A DNA stretch of 64,000 nt from Phytoseiulus persimilis (GCA_037576195.1 CM075102.1:6758001-6822000); one strand, 5' to 3'; shown: positions 1 through 11,243, numbered from the stretch's first letter. Translations and numbers: made by a program. Notes: generated by a model from the letters alone, not told the origin.

Positions 1-1110
1 GAAATTAAAATCTCCGATCACAAGAACTGGGAAATCAACAGTGCAGATTTCATTGATGGCCTCGACACAACGAGAGGTGCGAGACAAGCGGGCGGTGGCA
101 TCACCAGAGTTCGTGAGGTAGAAACAGGCTAATCGTATTTGGAGGTACGAGCCAGAGAGATCAATAGCAACGTGTTCTCCGACGTTTTTCGTTGAGATCT
201 CGCGGACATCAAGGGTGGTACTGCAAAGTATGCACACGCCACCACCACGGGAGGGGCGATCGAGGCGAAACACACTGAATTTTCCACCCAATGAGAGTTC
301 GGCGTCTCGCACGGATTCAGAAAATCAAGTTTCCGTCAGGAAGACGAGTTGAATGTTGTACTGTTCGACGTACATCCGCAGAGAGTCAATGGCGCCAGTT
401 TTGGCGGCGGACCGAGAATTCATGTATATACAATTGAGGTACCTCGGAGATGAGGGTGAACGATCGAAGGTAGGCGGCGATTTTTGAGACGGGAGGCGAC
501 GACGGTGACGTCATTGGCCACCGGGAGCAGAATCGAGAATTTGATCTTCTCGAGGCGCTTTCCTCATCTCCCCGACGATCGACCCGGGGTGCCAGAGGTT
601 CTCGTCATTGGTTATCGCATCAAACTCGAGGTCACTGCAGTAGATTGCAAAGCACCGATAGCTGTCGGTTTTGGATCATGCTCTGATTCTGAGTACCTTG
701 GAGATGTCGTACTTGAAATACCTCAGATGTTGCAGAACATCCCGCGCGGAAGCCGCTGAGTTGTACAGGGTCACGAAGACTGTTTTCGTACAGTGTTTCA
801 CTGTCGTCACCGGAAGCGCACGCATGAGCTTCGCCTCGGACTCGGTAGAGGCGTAAGCAGCGTCACTCACAACGCGAGCGTTTGACGTTCGAATCTGTGT
901 CGTCGAGTTTGTTTCGAAGCTCTTGTTTTGATTTGGAGTTTGATTGACGGGTAGCGGCCGCCGACTGCCCTTTCTCAGAATGGACGTCGGGCGACTAGAA
1001 GATCGCTCTCTGTTGAGTGTTCTCTCAACGCGTCGACTTCTGGAAGATGGGGGGCACAGTCTTGACAGATGAATTTCTTGACGACCTCCTCCGTCTTAAC
1101 CTGCTCAAGG
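1..1110 (-). mobile_element. CR1-like LINE fragment (ORF1 end and endonuclease start), decayed
   Basis: Reading the minus strand from 1110 downward, a short zinc-binding-looking stretch (FICQDC) is followed by the C-terminal part of an ORF1-like protein (about 870-676, with TKTVFVTLYNSAASARDVLQ). Next comes the start of an APE-type endonuclease at about 430-1, with NCIYMNSRSAAKTGAIDSLR, then VFLTET and RPSRGGGVCIL. The endonuclease frame has an in-frame TGA near 325, just after TET, where this family normally has Trp. The reverse transcriptase would lie to the left, outside the window. ORF1 resembles that of the better preserved CR1-like element at 11606-15403, so the two are probably related families. 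Dead copy. The clade call is by motif resemblance only. Confidence 0.65.
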
Positions 1111-1123
1111 CTCATAGAGGAAC

Positions 1124-2048
1124 ATGCTAGCTTTGCATGAGTCCAGAGGGAGCACTGAGCACAGAGGGAGAGGGCGGTGCTTGCCGCTCGATCTTAGAGA
1201 GAAGTGCATCGAGAAGTTCGACAAACAGGCTAGTGTCAACCCCGGGATGACCGAGCTCGAATTCGTGATAAATCATCTAGAGGAGACACTAAGAGTGAGG
1301 AGACTGGCGGAGTCGGAGAACCCTCCGAAATTTCAACCCCGGCCACGCGAAACAGAGTGCCCCAAGGAATACACCACACAGTTTCCTGACCAGCACTACG
1401 CAGCCAGCGCAGAAAACACAGCCTGACCCATCACGCCAGGTGAACAAGTCATGCATTTTCTGTGAACAGCAGCACGACAGCTTCCGCTGCAAACGGATCC
1501 TAACACACGAAGAATGGTGCGAGAGGATCGAAAAGGAGATTGCGTGCAAAGCCTGTCTGGAGCGGAACCATTCGAGCAAGAATTGTCGGGAAGGTCCAAA
1601 GAAAAACTGCTCAAACTGCAATGGGAGACATTATCTCATCATGTGCAAGAAGACCCAGCTGGACATAGCGACATTCGATGTAGAAGAACAGGCAGAACAA
1701 CCCAACAACAAGTCCGATCGTCGGGCGGTACGGTATCGCCGAACAGCCACAGTCTGGATCGGTGCGGAGAAGGAACGGAGATTGGCTAGAATACTGCTCG
1801 ATCCCGGCTCGGATAACTCATATATCATATCAGAAGCAGTCCATAATGTCAGTTCACGGCCGGTATCGGAACTCCGCACCACTATCAAGACTATTGGGAA
1901 TATCGTTAACACGATTGACACCTGCCGGCACAACATAATCTTGGAAAGTGTCCACAGCTCAAAATCGGTACGTGTGAGCTGCTTCGAGCTCTCTGACCTA
2001 ACCCATGAGATCCTCCTTAGGTGAAGAACAGCTACGGTCTCGCGCCGA
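1124..2048 (+). pseudogene. BEL/Pao Gag-protease fragment
   Basis: Two reading frames form one broken protein. The first (1124-1426) has a Gag-type helical segment (LREKCIEKFDKQASVNPG, then VRRLAESENPPK) typical of BEL/Pao. The second (1440-2024) has cysteine knuckles (CIFCEQQHDSFRC, KACLERNHSSKNC, CSNCNGRHYLIMC) and the start of a retroviral-type aspartic protease (ILLDPGSDNSYI). A frameshift near 1430 separates them. The same domain order occurs in the larger BEL copy at 18658-21022, which supports the call. The element is cut at 2048, where a Copia LTR begins; no BEL sequence is seen on the far side. Non-functional. Confidence 0.75.
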
Positions 2049-2520
2049 TGATGCATTATTTAGCAATATTGCGGGTATCTGAAACCCGTCAGTGTGATTA
2101 CGGTCAGAGGTGGAGATGAACACGAAGTTCACCTCTGACACTTCGCAGTATTGCATCCGCATGTCTTGTCACAGATCCCAAGGCGACCCAGCTTCGGATC
2201 TGCTTACCACCTGTTACAGTACTTTCCCCTGGGTATATATACCAGAGCTAATGAAGCCCAGCTCTGAGGAACTAGACGTTTCTAACCAAAACTCTGTCTG
2301 TTCATTTTGTGCCGTGATCTTCAACCCATTTTCAGATTGAGACTGTTCGCCGACTAGCTAGTGAGCCCAAATATCCAACATTCGTAATCAAGCACGATTG
2401 AATCTGCGAACATTCTTGATCAGATAGTGCGGTGTATAAGTGTGTGACTTTGTGTAGACTTGATTGTGACTATTGAAGTGATCAAAAAGTATACATTCCG
2501 GTGCATACACAACAAGTTCA
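2049..2520 (+). repeat. Copia copy 1: 5' LTR and leader
   Basis: The left edge is set by alignment with copy B, whose minus-strand LTR begins with the same TGATGCATTATTTAGC at 51571. Both copies then share about 90 bp, including a short hairpin (GTGAAC/GTTCAC). A TATA motif (TATATATA) lies at 2234-2241. The first gag ATG is at 2521. The exact 3' end of the LTR cannot be set because no second LTR of this copy is in the window and copy B is deleted here. Confidence 0.6.
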
Positions 2521-3908
2521 ATGGATCCCGACGAGAATCCGGCCACACTTGAAGATTCCGCAAGCCCCCACGGCTACAGTGATTTGGGCGACCGAAGACC
2601 AGGCTCATAGGTTATTAGAATCGGCGAAACAAGCGATATGAATCTCATGCAAAGCGACGACGGCATTCGAGATGATCTGAACATGGGGCCACGTCATATT
2701 CATCGCAACGGCGTGGTGCTCCGGTTAGATGGCATAACTATAAGGAGTGGCAGGTGCTCATATCTGCAGCTCTTGATGCGGACCCTTACGCACTCGACGT
2801 CACCTTGGGCAATCTGGCACCACCACTTCTAACATCGGAACAAACCAGCGGGAAAGAAGCAGATGGAGAGATACATTGCTGGTGATCGAGCGGCACGATG
2901 CACACTCTTTGCATCCCTGCAGTAATCACTCGCGGTGTCCCTCTTCGCTCACAACTCAATGACGATTGACGCTCCACAAATGTGGAGACTAATAACTGGA
3001 AAGTTCACATTATCCAATGGTGGGCTTAAACAGTTGGCTCTGTCAAAACTCATGGGAGACAAGTACCAGCAGAACAAAACAGCATTAGAGAACCTCTTCC
3101 GCTTCAATCAGATAACCAGACATATTGAGGCAGTTGATGTTCAAACTCCCGATGACCTTAAGATCACTATTCTTCTCGAATCACTTCCGTCGAACTGGGG
3201 AACATTCGAGAAGGCATTCACTGCCAGAGAGGACTCAGGAAGATCATTTGCCCACCTCAAACTGGCAATTGAAAGCGAAGCACTCAGGAGAGACAAGTTC
3301 GACACCAACGAAGTAATAGCTCTGTATTCCCGAATGCGTGTGTCAAACAAAGGACATAGACGCAAGAGTACAATCCAGAGAAGGACAAACGTCAGTCGCA
3401 CAGTTACTACAACAACATGTTATAACTGTGGTCGTCAGGGACACATCAAATCTCAGTGTGCTGCTCCCAAGAAGAACTACAACAACAGACCTCATCAAGG
3501 CAAGAACCAATATCACTCCAGCACTCACTCACAACCTGGTTCGAGTAGTTCTCATCAGTCGTCGTCAGCAAAGAGGACAGGAAAGCGTCCACCAAACTGC
3601 AGGCAGCAAACCCAGGCCAGTGCAAACTATGACCGTGCTCACAAAACAGAAGCTTTGACTGCGAAGCCGGCACCGTGGAGACTCACATGATGACATCAGA
3701 AAATGAGTACATCATTGATAGCGGAGCAAACTTCCATATGAGTAACACAAAAGATCACATGATAGACTACACTCAATATCATCAAGCTCGTCAAATCAGA
3801 TTGGGAGGATCCCGAGCCCTGAGCGCTCCTAGGTTCGGAAAAGTCTGTGTTACATTTGTGCACAATAACCAACCTCACACCATCCAACTGAAGGAAGTCT
3901 TATATGTT
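2521..3908 (+). pseudogene. Copia copy 1: Gag and protease, frameshifted
   Basis: Gag of a Copia-type retrotransposon starts at an ATG at 2521 (MDPDENPATLEDS). It is disrupted early by a TAG at about 2608, a one-base loss near 2735 (after VVLRLDG) and a stop near 2830. From 2935 the frame is open: Gag core (LFAHNSMTIDAPQMWRLITG), CCHC knuckle (CYNCGRQGHIKSQC, near 3420) and a basic Ser/Gln-rich tail. A shift then leads to the protease (IIDSGANFHMS, near 3713). It is about 90% like copy B (49974-51470). The frame stops after LKEVLYV, where a LINE is inserted. Dead copy. Confidence 0.85.
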
Positions 3909-4013
3909 GATTGATTGTTTATTGACCATCTTCATGCTGTATTTTCATCCCAAATATAGCTGAAGACCCTTAACACGGGGCGATGACTCAGCTGGTCGAC
4001 GGTGTGGTTATTA

Positions 4014-7000
4014 TTATTTCTCGGACATACGGTCTGGGTCGTTTTTCCGTTCCCACTTCTCAAGTATTCTCTTGGTGTCGAATATCATTCTTGGTGTGCT
4101 CTCTTCGTGTAGTCCTAATCTTTTCTGTAATATACACTCAGCATCTGGGATTTCTTCGCATTCAAGAAGCACATGCTCCATAGTTTCGTCCTCCTTTCCG
4201 CACCGTTGGCAGATCGCTTCGATGTCTATGTATCTTGACCTGTATTTCCTAGTCTGTAGACATCCCGCTCTGGCGTTCACGAGCAGTCGACTGCCTCTAC
4301 TGTTATCATATATGTGTTCGATATTTCCTCGAGCTTTTTTGAAATTGCGATATCGGTCAAGCGTTTTCTTTTCCGACATACCCTTTCGCCATTCCTTATC
4401 CATCTTGTTGTTCAGCGTCTCTTCCACATATTTCTTGTAGCTTTTGAGACCCATCCTTGACTCGCTGGTTGATAGTTCTTTCAATTCCTGGCATTTGAAT
4501 CGTTTCTTAACTTGGTTGATTCTTTTCTTCAATGAGCTTTCCGTATTTGTGATCTCCAGCATGTGTAGTAGGCTCGAGTTGGAGTGACTCGAGGTGATCG
4601 CGGTTTAGCCGAGATCCAGAGGAGAGTGGAGAGAGAATGAATGTTAGCGCCGTCAGCAGAGTGTGCGTCGGTGTGTAGAATGTGTGTGTGAAGAGAGATG
4701 CATGAGAGACGGCCACGAGCGGAGCGAGTGGTAGCGTCGATGAAAAGTATCGAATAAACGGAGTGACGCCGAATCACCGTGAGATCCCTTCCCTTCGAGA
4801 GTCCAGGCCTTAGAGCACGTAGAAGACGATTACACATGGTATGGATCGCTTTTGGCCACCTGGCTTCATTCATTTCGCTTATTCTGGCAGAGTACATGAG
4901 TTTCGCTTTCGTTTCGCGTGCCTCGAAGGGTGACCATCCTAGTTCTCCGTCTCGGAATTCGACGGCGGTGTTCGCGTTCGGTTGTCCCAAGGCCCACCGT
5001 CCTGCTTCGCGTTGCAGGTTTTCGAGCCGTTTCCGCACTTTGGCGGGCATGGTTGTAACCGAGTTTCCATACGTTAGTGCTGGGACTGCTGTGCTTTTCC
5101 ATTGTATCTTTGTGACTTCGAATCTGTTGAATCTCCACAGTGACTTGGCGTGCATTTGTCTGATCACTTTCTCTGCTTTTTCCTCCCAGATCTTTTCCTG
5201 TTCTTGGAGGTAATTTTTCTCGTTGCAGAGCGTGATTCCTAGGTATTTGTACCGGTCGAGAACCGGTATCAGTTGGTTCTGTATTCGAAGTGTTTCCTCC
5301 GATTCTGAGTCATTTACTTTTGCAAATTCTACAATCGCGCTTTTATCGGGGTTGAATTGGAGTCCCATTTCTTCTCCGAATTCCGATACAACTTCCAATA
5401 ACCGCTCCATGTTTCTCATGGATTGTGCCATCAGCACCAGGTCATCGGCAAATAACAGGCCACACATGTTGATGTGTTTCGGTTGTTGTAGGTCGAAGAT
5501 ATTTCCCTTCGTCCTGACCTTGAATCCCGCTTTGGTTTGCTCCAACCTTTTTTCCAGGTCGGAAATGTATAGGATAAATAGTACTGGACTCATTGGACAT
5601 CCTTGTCGGAGTCCTTCATCACTTTGGATCGTTTCGGACCTGTGTGTGCCATATTGTAGGGTCACCTCATTGTCTCTATACAGACCCTGAATTATTTCTA
5701 GTATGGTTTTGGGCATACCTTTACTCTTCAGCACTTCCCACAAACGAGTTCTGTCTATTCTGTCATAGGCCCGCGTGCAGTCCAAGAAGCAGGTGACTAG
5801 TCCGGCCTTTTCCCGCCTGGCCGCCTCTATCAACGATGTGGGAATGTATATGCAGTCGTCTCCTCTCCTTCCTTTTCGGAAGCCGTGTTGCATTTCTCCG
5901 AGGATCCCATCCTCTTCCATCACATTCTGGATTTCTTTACATAGGATCCTTGCGAATAGTCTATACATAATACTGGATATCGTAAGCGGGCGATAGGTTT
6001 TAAGGTCCTTCTTCTTTGAGTTAGTTTTTGGTAGTAGTGTGACTTTCCCTTGGCGCCATTCTGCCGGGATTGGTTGTGATCCTTCCGTTATGCCCGTAAA
6101 CATTCGAGCTATGTATTCGTGTCCTGCCATTCCGATGGGTTTTATCACATATCCGGGTATGTCATCCAGTCCTTTCGCGGACTCTGCGGATACTTTCCCT
6201 ATGGCTTCTTCGACCATCTGTGCATCGATGGGTAGCTTTGACCCCTGAGGCATCGTGGTGGTGTCGCGTGGTTCCAGTCCGTCTCTTGTAGCCGATTTTT
6301 CGCATTCAAGAATCGTTTTGAGGACATCCGTCAGATATGATTCCATTTGATCATCCGCGATGTCTTGGCCGAGTTCGTTAGTCGGGCATACCAATTTTTG
6401 GGTTTTTCCCTCTTCCTTCCGCGTGTATTTCCAGAAATGTTTCGCTCTTTGCTCTCTAGGTGCCCTGATTATGTGGTCGTATATTTCCCTATCCCGTCTA
6501 GATATTTCTATCTCGACCTGTTCGTATATTCGATTTTGAATTTTGTCAACTTCCACCGCTATCTTCCGCAGTTCGTCTTCATCTCCCCTCTCTTTCGCTC
6601 TCTTCCGCTCTTTGTTCAGTCGCTTCTTCTCTCTGGTCATCTTGGAGATTTCTCTCGTTTGGACAGGCCATGTATCGTCGAGTTTGAGTTTTTTCGTACT
6701 TTTCAGAATGTTTTCTCGAATGGTCTTACTAAAAAATTCATATGATTCTGGTAGATTTCCTACCATCTGTGCCGTGATCGATTCTATTGTCGCCATGGTA
6801 ACTCTATTCTTGTCAACCATTGTGACGATTTTCGTTTTTTTCCCACGTTTTGCATTACCTTCCCGCTCTTTTTCCATTCTGAATATAGCGGAGAGTAGGT
6901 TGTGGTCTGATATCCGTGTGCGTACTCTGTCCTCGTCTACTCGCATTTGTTCGAGCTTCTCGAACGCGTTGGCGTTACAGAGGATGTAGTTAATCACAGC

Positions 7001-7550
7001 GGTTTTCCGTGTTCGTCTGCCTTGGCATCTGTCCGACAGGTTGGCTATAATAAGCCCATTTTGACTTACGAAATTCTTCAGTAGCCAACCTCTTGCGTCC
7101 TCACGTCCCGCGAATTGGGATATATGAGCATTCATGTCCCCGGCCACGATGACATGAGTTTTCCCTGTTCCGTCTTGGTTGAGCGTCTCTGGTAATTCTT
7201 CGAACAGTCTCGCGTTTTGCCCCCCTTTTTCGTGGGCTACGTATACTGATATGAACAGCCATTCGGTCGATCCTATCTCGATTCTAGTAGCTGCGAAATC
7301 TCTCCCTGTTCTGGAAGCCAGTTGTTTGCCGATTTCGTTCAGTATGAGAATGCCCACTCTTGCCTTCGCATTTCTCTCGGTCAGGCCTGTCCGATTACTC
7401 CCTACCCAGTTATATCTGGGTATGTTGGGTGGCATTTCATCGTTAATCAGCCACGTTTCATTCACTAGGATGATTCCCCTAGCCACTCTTTCTTTTTCGC
7501 TTTCATTTTCTGAGAAGACTTCCCTAATCAGATTATTCCATTTACTCTCT
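4014..7550 (-). pseudogene. LINE copy 1 ORF2: endonuclease and reverse transcriptase
   Basis: This reads from the left-hand part of an APE-type endonuclease (VNETWLINDEMPPNIPRYNW; VIVAGDMNAHISQFAG; SDHNLLSAIF) through a reverse transcriptase (KTYRPLTISSIMYRLFARIL; FLDCTRAYDRIDRTRLWEVL; GLRQGCPMSPVLFILYISDL; catalytic FADD at 5441-5452). It ends in a cysteine-rich zinc-finger-like tail (CQRCGKEDETMEHVLLEC). The endonuclease N-terminus (FEIAVLNLRG in copy 2) is deleted. The frame is intact from 7486 to about 4835, where the solo LTR interrupts it; the C-terminal part resumes at 4562-4014. The protein would cut target DNA and prime cDNA synthesis, but this copy cannot. Confidence 0.9.
4564..4834 (+). 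mobile_element. Solo LTR inserted in LINE copy 1
   Basis: This 271-bp insert is absent from the second LINE copy, which reads straight through CAGCATGGTATGG. It starts TGTAGTAGGC and ends GATTACA, so it has the TG..CA termini of an LTR. A 4-bp duplication CATG flanks it (4560-4563 and 4835-4838). It contains AATAAA near 4753 on the plus strand, giving the orientation. A 4-bp duplication is common for Gypsy-type elements, but the parent element is not in the window. Confidence 0.85.
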
Positions 7551-8664
7551 TCACGTCCCGTATTGCCTGAAATTCATATATGTCGAGGTCCGCTATTCCG
7601 CGGCCTCGACCATTTCCCCGGGTGGAGCCTCTCCCTCTACCGGGATGGTCTGTGCCTCTGGCTATTCTGCCAAGGGCTTCTCTTTTTTTCTCTTCCTCTT
7701 TTTCGAGGACCTTTGCTTTCGCTCTTCGCATATTTGCTCGGAGCTCCTCTTGCTCTTTTTTTCCGAGCTTCAACGCATCCATATACCACGAGACCATTCG
7801 TTTCCCAGTCTCGATTACACCGTTTCTGGTGAGGCGTTCATTGTGGAATGGAGTGTTATTGAAATAAAGGCCTCTCATATTGAAGAGGCTGCATTTATTT
7901 GGCTCTCTTCCGAGCCACTCTTCCACTAGTTGGTTGACCACTCTGGCGGGTTCTAGTGTTTCACCTTTTTCCGGTAAACTCATCCATGTGAGGGAAATCA
8001 CTTTAGGGTTAGCTAGGATGTTTTCTATCCCCCTGATTATGTCTCCCGCCAGGTCTTTACCTTTCCAAGGCCTAAATTCTGCATCTTTGATATTACACAT
8101 CCCGATTTCCAGGAATATGTGGTAGTAATCTGCGTCACCTTCGTTCAGTAGCTTTTCTGCTACTTCGAAGTGCGCGGCGACCAATCTAGGCCTAGCTCTC
8201 AGGACACACTTCTTTCCCAGCATGCCTGTCAATATTCTCTCCTGATTGATTGCTTCGAGATATTCTTCTATAATCAGGTAGGCGCATGAGGTTGGATCCG
8301 TATTGATCTCGCCTTGCTCCATTTCCTCGCTATTCTGCGAGTCTCTCGGTGCTGTCTGTTCCGCGCCCGAGCGCCGTGTCAATTCTACGGCTAGCTGGTT
8401 GAGGGCTTGACCGCGGGCTTCTACTGCCTCGGCGGTGAGCCTGACCTGTTTTCTCAGGTCTTCCTCAAGTTTCCTAATCTGTTCCGCCATAGCGGCTACC
8501 TGAAGGTTTGCATCTCGAAGCAAATTCTGCTTCCAGACACAGTAGGCACAATTCTGGCCTGCCGCCTTCTCGGCTTCCCGCACGCTGTTTCCGCATGGGG
8601 CACATGTGAACTGAGGCATTTTGGTATTATTTCTTACCTCCTCGTTCCTGGTACGATTCTGCAC
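7528..8664 (-). CDS. LINE copy 1 ORF1 protein
   Basis: This open frame of up to 378 codons lies upstream of ORF2 on the minus strand. The likely start is the ATG at about 8619 (MPQFTCAPC), because copy 2 is truncated before it and the upstream codons are Asn/Glu-rich and unremarkable. The N-terminus has two CxxC pairs (CAPC, CAYC) that look like a zinc ribbon. A coiled-coil-like Glu/Arg/Leu stretch follows (VAAMAEQIRKLEEDLRKQV). The C-terminus has a long charged helix and an RG-rich tail (GRGRGSTRGNGRGRG) suited to RNA binding. I do not recognise a named ORF1 family. In this element class ORF1 proteins package the element RNA; that role is inference. The C-terminal codons past 7550 are altered by the deletion. 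Confidence 0.7.
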   Translation of the reverse strand: MQNRTRNEEVRNNTKMPQFTCAPCGNSVREAEKAAGQNCAYCVWKQNLLRDANLQVAAMAEQIRKLEEDLRKQVRLTAEAVEARGQALNQLAVELTRRSGAEQTAPRDSQNSEEMEQGEINTDPTSCAYLIIEEYLEAINQERILTGMLGKKCVLRARPRLVAAHFEVAEKLLNEGDADYYHIFLEIGMCNIKDAEFRPWKGKDLAGDIIRGIENILANPKVISLTWMSLPEKGETLEPARVVNQLVEEWLGREPNKCSLFNMRGLYFNNTPFHNERLTRNGVIETGKRMVSWYMDALKLGKKEQEELRANMRRAKAKVLEKEEEKKREALGRIARGTDHPGRGRGSTRGNGRGRGIADLDIYEFQAIRDVKRVNGII

Positions 8665-8779
8665 CTTTACGCACTCTCACAGCCTTTCCCAGGCTTATTT
8701 TCTCCTCTTTTTTCGGGTTTTTTTGACCCGAGTGCTCAGCCACTTGTTGTGTTCACCGTAGCAGACGACGTTCCCAAAC

Positions 8780-9092
8780 TAAGGAGAAATCCCGCACGGC
8801 CCGCACGGCGGGAGCTGTGGCGAATTCGGCGGAGTCTGCGAAGTTGGCGAAGTATCGTGAGCTCGAGCCCCGCTTCATCGTCCAACCCGTCGGCATCGAG
8901 ACCTTGGGAGTGCTGGGCCATCTTTCGGAGACATTCCTCCAGGATTTGGGAAGACGAATCGAGGTCATTTCTGAGGACAAGAGGGCGGGGGAGTACTTGT
9001 TGCAGAGGATCTCAATCGAGGCGCAGAGAGGCAACGGGGCGGCAGCCAGGGGATCGCTACCTGCCGGGGACCTCCTTGCCGGAATAGGCTGA
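8780..9092 (+). pseudogene. Non-LTR ORF2 C-terminal fragment of another family
   Basis: The plus-strand frame holds a conserved-looking tail: FIVQPVGIETLGVLGHLSET, then FLQDLGRRI and YLLQRISIEAQRGNGAAARG, before a stop at 9092. I recognise this pattern (VETLG..., L.QRISIA.QRGN) as the extreme C-terminus encoded by several animal LINE ORF2s, just before the 3' UTR. No reverse transcriptase is attached, so this is a heavily 5'-truncated copy. It sits between the 5' end of the LINE on the other strand and the point where Copia copy 1 resumes (about 9139). Confidence 0.5.
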
Positions 9093-9138
9093 GACGGTGG
9101 CCTTCGTCAACGCGCTCGTTCTCATCGTTCCATTGAAT

Positions 9139-10414
9139 AGCTCGCAGATGACAACTCCAAGATTCAGGTCTGCCGCAAATCCATCATATTGACTCAAGGA
9201 AAAGTCAATTTTCACGCAACTCTTAAAAACGGATTATACGTGTTGTATGCCGAGGATATCCCTGAAGGACATCAGGTCGAGAGCCCGAAGAAGGTCAGCC
9301 TTATGGAAATGCACCGAAGTTTCGCTCATATTAACGTTGGTTGGCTCAAAGAATTGCTACAAAGAGAAGGCTATGAGGTTATTCCCGATTTTGTCAGTTG
9401 TGACAGTTGCATCAAAGGAAAGATGCATAGAGCAAGTTTCCGATCGAAACCCACAAGCTCGATTTCCCCTCGTATCTGGTGGATACACAGCGACACATGC
9501 TTTGTAAGCGTTCCCTCTTACGGTAGACATACTGCTTTTGTCACATTGACTGATGAGAAGAGTCGTTTTATAAAAACGTACTTCATCCGTGATAAAACAG
9601 ACCTCTGCTCTATGATCGAATCGTGGATTTCACAAAGTGGTTTAAATGAAGAACCGGACAGCAGGTGTACCACCTGCATTCAGATGGAGGATCAGAATTC
9701 CAGAATAAGAAGTGGCAAACCTACCTTCGTTCAACGAGTTGTGACTACTCTCATTCGGCACCACGGACTCCGATGCATAATGCAGTTTCTGAGAGACTCA
9801 ATCGATCTCTTCTCGATCTTGCGAGAACTATGATCATCGATAGTGACCTAAGCAAGGCAGCTTGGGTTGAGGCCGTTGCATTCGGCACGTTTTGTCTCAA
9901 CACCACCAAAATCATATGGCCTCAAGAGAAGACACCTTTGGAAATCATCACTGGTCATAAACCATACCTGGGACGAGTACGTCGTTTCGGTACTCGTTGC
10001 GGGTTCGATCCCCGGCCGACAACAAAAATTTCTTATGTGGTAAAAAGAGGATATAATTTGTATCAGAATTAAATCTGAACCATCTTAAGAGCCAAGCCCT
10101 TCGCCCGCAATTTGATTTGCGAGGCGATAGGGAGTGTTACTGGAGCAATACCGAAAGGTGATCCCGGGACACTTCTGAGGGCTGGCTGAGAGGTTCAGCC
10201 GGAAAACAAAAAGGTACTCGTTGTTGGTTCGACAACATCAATCCAACAAAGGGCAAACTGGATAAGAGAGCCATTCCTGGTATAATCGTAGGGATAGATG
10301 ATGGTGGACTCAGCCATCGCGTCCTAGAAGAGGGAACCACCAAAGTGCATCGTATCCCAGACATCGAAGTGAAGGAACCAGCACTACTGCATGATGATAA
10401 GAACAAAGGGTCTG
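9139..10414 (+). pseudogene. Copia copy 1: end of protease spacer and integrase, interrupted
   Basis: Copia copy 1 resumes with codons equivalent to copy B KLADDNFKIQ and runs through the integrase zinc-binding region (MHRSFAHINVGWLK, then CDSCIKGKMHRAS) and the integrase core (WIHSDTC near 9480; HLHSDGGSEFQN near 9675). The Glu motif SERLNRSLLDLAR is near 9790. A frameshift near 9650 separates the two halves of the core. A SINE splits the frame at 10000-10212, after which integrase C-terminal sequence continues (KGKLDKRAIPGIIVGIDDGG). The copy is cut at about 10414 by the tandem-repeat element. The reverse transcriptase half and any 3' genes are not present. Confidence 0.85.
10000..10212 (+). 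mobile_element. 5'-truncated tRNA-derived SINE
   Basis: A 213-bp insert sits within the Copia copy 1 integrase. Flanking GGTACTCGTTG is duplicated exactly (9989-9999 and 10213-10223). Copy B has the uninterrupted sequence at about 49380, which confirms the insertion. The insert begins with GGGTTCGATCCCCGGC, a pol III B box in a tRNA T-arm context, and ends in an A-rich tail (AAAACAAAAA). The A box and the 5' half of the tRNA region are missing, so it is a 5'-truncated SINE. Confidence 0.85.
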
Positions 10415-11243
10415 GGGGTTTCGTGTCCAAAGTCACGGATTCTGATGATATTTACAGAGGATGATCCTTAGGTCGAGCTCAGCTCTCCGCGCTATATTCA
10501 GCCCTCGCGGACTTCTCGTTGTCTTAAAACGAGGGAGAGAAAGTGCCAAAAAAAAATAAAAAAGTTAATTCCTCGAGAACTATTGATGCTACTGCGACGA
10601 GCTTTTCTTTCTGGAAAGCTCTCGACGAGGGCCCTCCTCTGACGCAGTCAGATCGAAATTCAGACGGCTTCTCCCATGACTTTGTGCTCGGAAGTAGCCT
10701 TTCCCCTGTAATATGTCTCAAAATGTAGCTCTTTGGCCCCCCTGCACACTGCGAAAGTATCATCGAGATCGGAGTGGTACTTCATACTTGAATCGGTAAA
10801 AGTGACATGTCGACCAGACTCGTAGGCTCTCGTGGAATTCTCCGGAGACTCTCGTGGACACTCCTGAATGGTCGCCTGGACACTCGTGGATACTCTTTGA
10901 CCCCGGAATCACCTACCAAGACCCTAAAAAGTATGTTCAGATCGATCCCAGAATCACTTCAATAGACCACCAAAAGTATGGTCAGATCGATCCCGGAATC
11001 ACCTCCATGGACCCCGAAAGCATGGTCAGATCGACCTAGGGATCACCTCCATAGACCCTCAAAATATGGTCAAAATATGGCCCGGAATCACTCCTCCATA
11101 CCCAGGGAAGTATGGTCAGATTGATCCCGGAATCACTCCTCCATACTCAGGGAAGTATGGTCAGGAGGGTCCCGGAATCACTCCTCCATACTCAGGGAAG
11201 TATGGTCAGATTGATCCCGGAATCACTCCTCCAGACTCGGGGA
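10415..11243 (+). repeat. Tandem-repeat-bearing element, forward copy, left part
   Basis: From GGGTCTGGGGG at 10415 this sequence is shared with the reverse-oriented copy at about 32000-33097, inserted in an unrelated Gypsy element. The first 480 bp are unique sequence without a convincing ORF. From about 10900 the DNA is an array of roughly 46-52-bp units (GATCGATCCCGGAATCAC, then CCATA..., then AGTATGGTCA). The array is cut at 11243 by the R1-like insertion and resumes at 15808. Repeat-carrying ends occur in Helitrons and other non-autonomous elements. I see no Helitron hairpin or Rep/helicase, so the class is open. Confidence 0.7.

Larger units (their letters stand above)
3909..8664 (-). 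mobile_element. APE-type non-LTR retrotransposon (LINE), copy 1
   Basis: The LINE lies on the minus strand inside Copia copy 1. Its 3' end carries a short CAAT/TCAA-type repeat tail (plus strand TGATTGATTG at 3909), which the second copy (53851-58102) also has. ORF1 (8664-7528) and ORF2 (7550-4014) are both recognisable. ORF2 is split by a 271-bp solo LTR at 4564-4834. Against copy 2, about 290 bp covering the ORF1 end and the endonuclease start are missing here near 7550. About 40 bp of Copia coding sequence at the target (codons after LKEVLYV) is gone, so insertion or later loss deleted target DNA. Clade not assigned. Confidence 0.85.

Noticed and set aside
4564-4834. Intron in the LINE ORF2
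   Set aside because: TG..CA ends with a CATG duplication and no GT..AG borders; a solo LTR explains it better.
7179-7832. Long plus-strand ORF (217 codons), with similar ones at 5223-5690 and 56015-56461
   Set aside because: Shadows of the LINE ORF1/ORF2 on the minus strand. The composition is that of reversed coding sequence, with no domains.
10000-10020. Possible tRNA gene (GGTTCGATCCCCGGC)
   Set aside because: Only the T-arm/B box is present; no acceptor, D or anticodon arm, and a target duplication shows it is a truncated SINE.
10415-10430. Helitron start for the repeat-bearing element
   Set aside because: It begins GGGTCTGGGG, not TC after A; no terminal hairpin with CTRR end was found and the insertion sites are not A-T.
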